A DNA stretch of 8,558 bases, taken from positions 1 to 8,558 of the forward strand of contig JAFZOA010000431.1 of NCBI GenBank assembly GCA_017550775.1. The letters are read 5' to 3'. Positions within the stretch are counted from its first letter, which is position 1. The number at the start of each line of letters is the position of its first letter. This DNA is from Ruminiclostridium sp. (GTDB taxonomy: Bacteria > Bacillota_A > Clostridia > Oscillospirales > Ruminococcaceae). The position numbers and the translations under genes were made by a program. The notes beneath the pieces were generated by a model. That model saw nothing but the letters and a program-made list of their open reading frames with translations, searched no databases and was not told the DNA's origin. This document shows, one piece after another, positions 4,656-8,558 of the stretch.

Positions 4656-7600
4656 TTATTCGCCGATATCAACGGCTGTGATCTTGTAGTCCGTGATGAT
4701 ATAGAGCTTGTCGCCGCGTATCACCGGGACAGCCCAGAGCTTGGAGTCGTAGGTTATGCTCTCGGCAAGCTGTGTGAAGGTGGTGCCGTCGTATTTCAGC
4801 AGTACCGTGCGGACAACGTCGGAGTAGCCGTCAAAGTACATCGTCGGTACCGCGAACAGCGTTCCCGTCTCGTCCACCGCGATCAGCCCTATGTCTTCCT
4901 CGGCAGGGCTCATCAGGTATTTGAGGTTGTCGCGGGATGTCTCCTTGTCAAGCTCGATGATCGAGTAGGCAACTTCTTTGAGTTCGCCGTCGTACTCGTA
5001 CAGCGACAGCCGAAGTCCCGCGCGCTTGCCGTCCGGGGCGGGTTCGGCTCTGAGTCCCGCGAGGTATTTGCCCGCGCGGATAAGCTTGTCGGTGTAGATG
5101 TCGGACGCTGCGATATTGGCGCTTTCCGGCTTGTCGCCGCTCATGTCAAGTCCGTACAGCATCTTCTGTCCGTCAGTGTTCTCGGTGACCACATAGGCGG
5201 TTTCGCTGTCCGACCACGCGATAGACTGCGCCTGCTCGTCGTGTATCTTTATGAGGGTGCCGTTCTTGTACGCGGTCACGGTCTTGTCGCCGTCCGCGCC
5301 GATCATGCCGCCTGCGCCGACACAATCCGCGCTGAAAGCATTGCCCTGATAGGAAGCCGCGCCGGTGACGTTAAGATTGTTGTCCAGCTCCACAGCGTAG
5401 GTCACGCCGTCGTCGCAGGTCACGAGCGTCATTCCGTCCTCGCGGAACAGCACCTTTTCACGGCTGTCGTATCCGTCCCAGCAGCCGCCGAGTACCGCCG
5501 CCGCGTTATCTGTGCCGATGGTGTAGAGTATATACACGGCGTTGTGCTTCGCACCGTCGATGACCGTTATGTCGGAAGCGGGTATCTCGTGAAGCGCGCC
5601 GTTTACTGTGTAGTACGGGTGAGCGGAAGCGTATTTACCGCTCTTTTCCCATTCCTTCGCCTGATCTGTGACAAAGCACGCCGCAACGGTGAATTTCCCG
5701 TTTACTATGCCGGAGCCGGCATATTCTCCGCCCAGCTCGTACTCGGCTTTCGCGGTAAGGCTGCTGTCGCAGACGGTGATCTTTGTTTTGGAGTCGTTGT
5801 TTTCCGCGATGTACAGGTCGCCGCCGATCGCAGTCATAGCGCGCAGATTCCACTTGTCAATGTGTAGGGACGGGGGCTCGCTGCCCTGAGTACCGTTTTC
5901 CACAGAGCCGTCTTCGACAGCACTGTCTTCGGCAACGCTGTCTTCGGTCTCGGTGTCGGATTCCTCTTCGTTTTCTGGAGCTTTCTGCGTCTCGCTGAGA
6001 CCGAACGCGACGACAGCCATTTCCTTTTCAGAGCATATAAATGCGGTATCGTCGGTAAACACTGCGCCGCAGTAGGTGAAGTCGGTCACTATGTCGGTGG
6101 AGTACGGCTCGTCGGACGCTCGCAGATATCCGCCTCCTGCGGTAAGAGTCTCCCTTCGTGAGGAGCCTTCATACCGCTTGTCAGTCATGTCGTCGTAGGA
6201 CGCGAGTTTTGAGAGCGTCACTTCATCGGAGAAGCTTTCCTTTTCGTCCGAGCCTTCCGTATCGGAGGATTCGGTCTCGTTCGTTTCCTCGGTCACTGCA
6301 GGAGCTTCGGGAGCGTTCTGTTTCGGCAGGAACTTCATTCCGACGCATCCCGCGATCAGAAGCACCGCGCATATCGCGCAGGTTATGATCTTGCCGCGGT
6401 TCACGCCTTCGTAATATTCGTCGTCGTCCACGAAATACTCGTTGCCCTTGTAGCGCTTTCTTCCGGACATTTCATCCGGCTCATTTTCTTCTTCGTCGTT
6501 TTCCTCGTCATCTGCGCGGGCAAGCGGCGACGGCACCTCGGGGTATGGGCGTGAGGGCAGGGGTGTCGCTTCGTCCGGCTCATCGGACCGGATATCCTCA
6601 ATATTGACTTCTTCGCCGATGCCGTCAGCAGATTCGTTCTCTGCCGGTTCATCGGCTTTGTGAGTACGGGTTCTGTCGGACGAGAAATTGAAGCTTTCGG
6701 GACTGAGGTCAGTAGTATCGTCTTCCATGCTGTCGCTTGCGGAGTCGAACACAAGGTCAACGTTTGGTCTGTAACCGATAGTGGCATCCGCTTCCTCGTC
6801 GGAAATGCTTTCGCCGATAGAGTAATCGGATATTATCTGCGTGACCGAGATATCATTGCGCGGCGGAGCAGTCTTTATGACCGGTTCTTCCTCCGGCTCG
6901 TCCCGGAAGGTCGGTGTCTCCGAAATATACAGATCAGACCGTGCGGAGATACTTTCAGACTCGGGAAGGTCGTCCTGCATCGGATCTTCGCCCGGTTCGG
7001 ACAGGTCGTCCGGTTCGGACATATCATCCGGTTCAAATATATCGTTCTGCGTATCCGACGGTTCGGTGTCCTCAGACCATACAGGCCCCTGCGTGACAGT
7101 CCTTTTTTTCGGCAGCGTCATATAGGGCTCGCGTGGCTCCGAAGACTTCGGGAAGTCCGGAACATACGGGGCAGAGAGATCCGTCGCTTTGTCGGCATCA
7201 CTGTCCGAAACGTGTTCACCCACAGCGTAATCCCGTATTATCTGTGTGACGGAGGGGCTGTCCTTGACGGGGATAGTCTCTATCTCGGGCTCGTTCTCTT
7301 CCTCGTACAGATTTACGGAAAAAGGATCGAAACCGACCGGGGTTTCCGGTATTTCAGGCTTTTCCGTCATGGATAGCTTCTGCACTTCGGGTAATTTTTC
7401 CGGTGCAGAGGGCTTCTCCGGTGCGGTAGGGGAAGCCGGCTTTACAGGTGTGTCCGCGGAGGTGCGGCGAGGATTTGCGAGAACAGGTCTGAACGGGTTC
7501 ACGACCTCGAACTGCTTTGTGGAGAGATCTACGGGAGCTGTACGAAGCGCTGCGATCTCCTTTGTTGCGGATTTGTCGGTCACTTCCGGCTCGGGCTGAT

Positions 7601-8558
7601 CCTCCGGCTCGGGCTCCCTGTTCGCCCAGTCGTTTTGCTGTTCAATTATCCTTCCGGGTTTGCTCTGGACGCCGATCTCGTTGGCTGCTATCGCGGCGAA
7701 CGGGTCTATGGGCTCGTCGTTATGCTCGTCGAACAGGTCATGAAGAGAGGTGTGGCTCAGCGGGTCGCTGTCGTTGTCGCGCGGGTTTCCCGGCTGTACG
7801 ACAGCCCCGAGAGAAGTGCTGTCGTCATGCTGTCTTACGATATGATCCCGGTAGTAGCCCGGATGTCTGAATGTTCCGGGGGAATTCTTTATCTGGTAGT
7901 CAAGGTCGTCTTCGGTGATCTTGCTTTCTTCAAAGGAAAGCGGTTGGGTATACTTCTTGTCGGTTATGCCTATTGCCATCTGGAGCTCGGTTTTGGGCTT
8001 CTCGCGGCGCTTCCTTCTGTATTTCTCGCGGCGCGAACCGTCATAAAGTCCGGCACGTTCGTGCGCAAGACGGCTCTCTTCTTTGGCGTTGAGCACATTC
8101 CTGCGGTCGCGCACTGCCGTCAGCAGCTTATAGTAGTCGTTTTCGGTCAAAGGAGACTGATCCAGCAGCTCGATCAGCCTTTTTTTGGTAAGGTGAGGAT
8201 TCTGCTCGATCTCACGGAAAGCGCTGTTGCTTATTCGGGTATTGCCGATGAGACGCAGGAACTCGCTTCCTTTCATCTTCTCGCCGGATATGACGGCGAT
8301 GAACGTTTCTGCATTGAGCTGAGTCTGCGGTATATCTTCCTCTTCTGTACTTTCACTTACATACAGATCGTCGTCAGAGCTGTCGTAAAGGGAGTCATCG
8401 TCGCTTCCGGAAAGCTCGCCTGTGCTGTCGGTGAATACAGACTCGTCTTCTTCGACAGCAGACTCTTCCTCGAACACTTGTTCATTTTCTTCCGCTTCCG
8501 CCCGAGCCCGCTCTTCGGCTTCCGCCCGAGCCCGCTCTTCGGCTTCCGCCCGAGCCCG
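4656..8558 (-). CDS. Large bitopic beta-propeller protein, 5' end outside window
   Basis: At least 1300 residues; the frame is open to the window edge. Residues below are counted from the valine codon at 8475-8477. Before it lie three RARAEAEE repeats and NEQ. Then come an acidic stretch (1-50), an unrecognised helical domain (about 52-135, with NPHLTKKRLIELL and SPLTENDYYKLL), a basic patch SRREKYRRKRREKPK (148-162), a short conserved-looking segment (about 168-215), and about 470 residues of low-complexity acidic, proline-rich sequence. The last contains a duplicated motif with the core SVTQII (409-429 and 544-564). A single transmembrane helix follows at 696-716; Arg and Lys lie before it, so the N-terminal part should be cytoplasmic. 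After an acidic linker, residues 751-1273 look like the secreted C-terminal beta-propeller family distantly related to WD-40 (Beta_propel type): repeated beta-strand blocks with GGDLYIAEN, the YYTVNGALHEIPASDI region, and a closing RGDKLYIITDY strand. An acidic pentapeptide-repeat loop interrupts it (about 832-870). No catalytic motif is visible. A sensing or scaffold role linking envelope and cytoplasm is inference only. Confidence 0.88.
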   Translation of the reverse strand, partial: RARAEAEERARAEAEERARAEAEENEQVFEEESAVEEDESVFTDSTGELSGSDDDSLYDSSDDDLYVSESTEEEDIPQTQLNAETFIAVISGEKMKGSEFLRLIGNTRISNSAFREIEQNPHLTKKRLIELLDQSPLTENDYYKLLTAVRDRRNVLNAKEESRLAHERAGLYDGSRREKYRRKRREKPKTELQMAIGITDKKYTQPLSFEESKITEDDLDYQIKNSPGTFRHPGYYRDHIVRQHDDSTSLGAVVQPGNPRDNDSDPLSHTSLHDLFDEHNDEPIDPFAAIAANEIGVQSKPGRIIEQQNDWANREPEPEDQPEPEVTDKSATKEIAALRTAPVDLSTKQFEVVNPFRPVLANPRRTSADTPVKPASPTAPEKPSAPEKLPEVQKLSMTEKPEIPETPVGFDPFSVNLYEEENEPEIETIPVKDSPSVTQIIRDYAVGEHVSDSDADKATDLSAPYVPDFPKSSEPREPYMTLPKKRTVTQGPVWSEDTEPSDTQNDIFEPDDMSEPDDLSEPGEDPMQDDLPESESISARSDLYISETPTFRDEPEEEPVIKTAPPRNDISVTQIISDYSIGESISDEEADATIGYRPNVDLVFDSASDSMEDDTTDLSPESFNFSSDRTRTHKADEPAENESADGIGEEVNIEDIRSDEPDEATPLPSRPYPEVPSPLARADDEENDEEENEPDEMSGRKRYKGNEYFVDDDEYYEGVNRGKIITCAICAVLLIAGCVGMKFLPKQNAPEAPAVTEETNETESSDTEGSDEKESFSDEVTLSKLASYDDMTDKRYEGSSRRETLTAGGGYLRASDEPYSTDIVTDFTYCGAVFTDDTAFICSEKEMAVVAFGLSETQKAPENEEESDTETEDSVAEDSAVEDGSVENGTQGSEPPSLHIDKWNLRAMTAIGGDLYIAENNDSKTKITVCDSSLTAKAEYELGGEYAGSGIVNGKFTVAACFVTDQAKEWEKSGKYASAHPYYTVNGALHEIPASDITVIDGAKHNAVYILYTIGTDNAAAVLGGCWDGYDSREKVLFREDGMTLVTCDDGVTYAVELDNNLNVTGAASYQGNAFSADCVGAGGMIGADGDKTVTAYKNGTLIKIHDEQAQSIAWSDSETAYVVTENTDGQKMLYGLDMSGDKPESANIAASDIYTDKLIRAGKYLAGLRAEPAPDGKRAGLRLSLYEYDGELKEVAYSIIELDKETSRDNLKYLMSPAEEDIGLIAVDETGTLFAVPTMYFDGYSDVVRTVLLKYDGTTFTQLAESITYDSKLWAVPVIRGDKLYIITDYKITAVDIGE
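5895..5954 (-). repeat. 15-bp repeats coding acidic pentapeptides
   Basis: Four imperfect 15-bp units at 5895-5909, 5910-5924, 5925-5939 and 5940-5954 encode, in protein order, TETED, SVAED, SAVED and GSVEN. They lie in a surface-loop insertion inside the beta-propeller domain. The unit keeps the frame, so length changes would not disrupt the gene. Confidence 0.6.
6992..7045 (-). repeat. 18-bp repeats coding EPD-type hexapeptides
   Basis: Three imperfect 18-bp units (6992-7009, 7010-7027, 7028-7045), each beginning CCGGTTC on the plus strand, encode DIFEPD, DMSEPD and DLSEPG in protein order. They sit in the low-complexity acidic region of the large membrane protein and probably arose by local duplication. 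Confidence 0.65.
8487..8558 (-). repeat. 24-bp tandem repeats coding RARAEAEE
   Basis: Three 24-bp units (8535-8558, 8511-8534, 8487-8510) run to the end of the window. The first two are identical; the third differs at two synonymous third positions. Each encodes RARAEAEE in the frame of the large membrane protein, an alternating-charge sequence expected to form a helix. The array continues beyond the window by an unknown number of copies. Confidence 0.9.

Noticed and set aside
4653..5867. 404-residue plus-strand open frame opposite the propeller domain
   Set aside because: It is antisense to the conserved propeller, has no ribosome binding site, and starts inside the stop region of the minus-strand gene. 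It is explained by codon bias.
8475..8477. GTG as the start codon of the large membrane protein
   Set aside because: The frame continues open and protein-like to the window edge. The nearest purine run before the GTG (GGAAG) is eleven bases away and is itself part of the coding repeat.

Overview
The window looks like chromosomal DNA of a Gram-positive anaerobe of the Clostridia, probably an Oscillospirales/Ruminococcaceae-type gut bacterium. The clues are purine-rich AGGAAAGG-type ribosome binding sites, an S-layer-homology surface protein of the YcdB/YcdC type, a PdaB-like NodB-fold protein, a membrane-anchored beta-propeller protein, rho-independent terminators and GC-rich hairpin repeats of a kind I associate with clostridial genomes. 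The taxonomic placement is an inference from style, not from a marker gene.

Layout: (1) 1-573 has no gene. It holds a long palindrome (45-102), a run of six small GC-rich hairpins (161-298), a bare stretch (299-439), a perfect -10 box (440-445) and a leader hairpin (499-531) before the first gene. (2) 574-2811, plus strand: a secreted 745-residue protein with YcdB/YcdC-PepSY-like repeats and C-terminal SLH-like repeats, closed by a terminator (2837-2881). (3) 2812-3344 has no protein gene. It contains a perfect GC-rich palindrome (2897-2927) and, on the minus strand, a promoter-like pair (3097-3125) whose predicted start lies about 97 nt upstream of the end of a 16-bp terminator hairpin (2994-3031). 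I read this as a candidate small RNA. (4) 3345-4493, plus strand: a membrane-anchored NodB-fold (polysaccharide deacetylase-like) protein in which the catalytic and metal-binding positions appear replaced, with an unfamiliar C-terminal extension and acidic tail. (5) 4494-4655: convergent intergenic region with small hairpins, a 4 x 7-bp tandem repeat and a terminator serving mainly the minus-strand gene. (6) 4656-8558, minus strand, running off the window: a very large single-pass membrane protein. It has more than 700 residues of mostly acidic, low-complexity, N-terminal (predicted cytoplasmic) sequence, one transmembrane helix and an extracellular beta-propeller. The reading frame is still open at the window edge, inside a 24-bp tandem repeat encoding RARAEAEE, so its true start is not in the window.

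All three proteins are predicted to act at or outside the membrane, so the region has a cell-envelope theme. They are not an obvious operon: the first two genes are co-oriented but separated by a terminator and 533 bp, and the third converges on them. No enzyme activity can be confidently assigned to any of the three. The most interesting items are the candidate small RNA, the apparently inactive NodB protein, and the large bitopic propeller protein with a duplicated SVTQII-containing motif and an unrecognised helical N-terminal domain.
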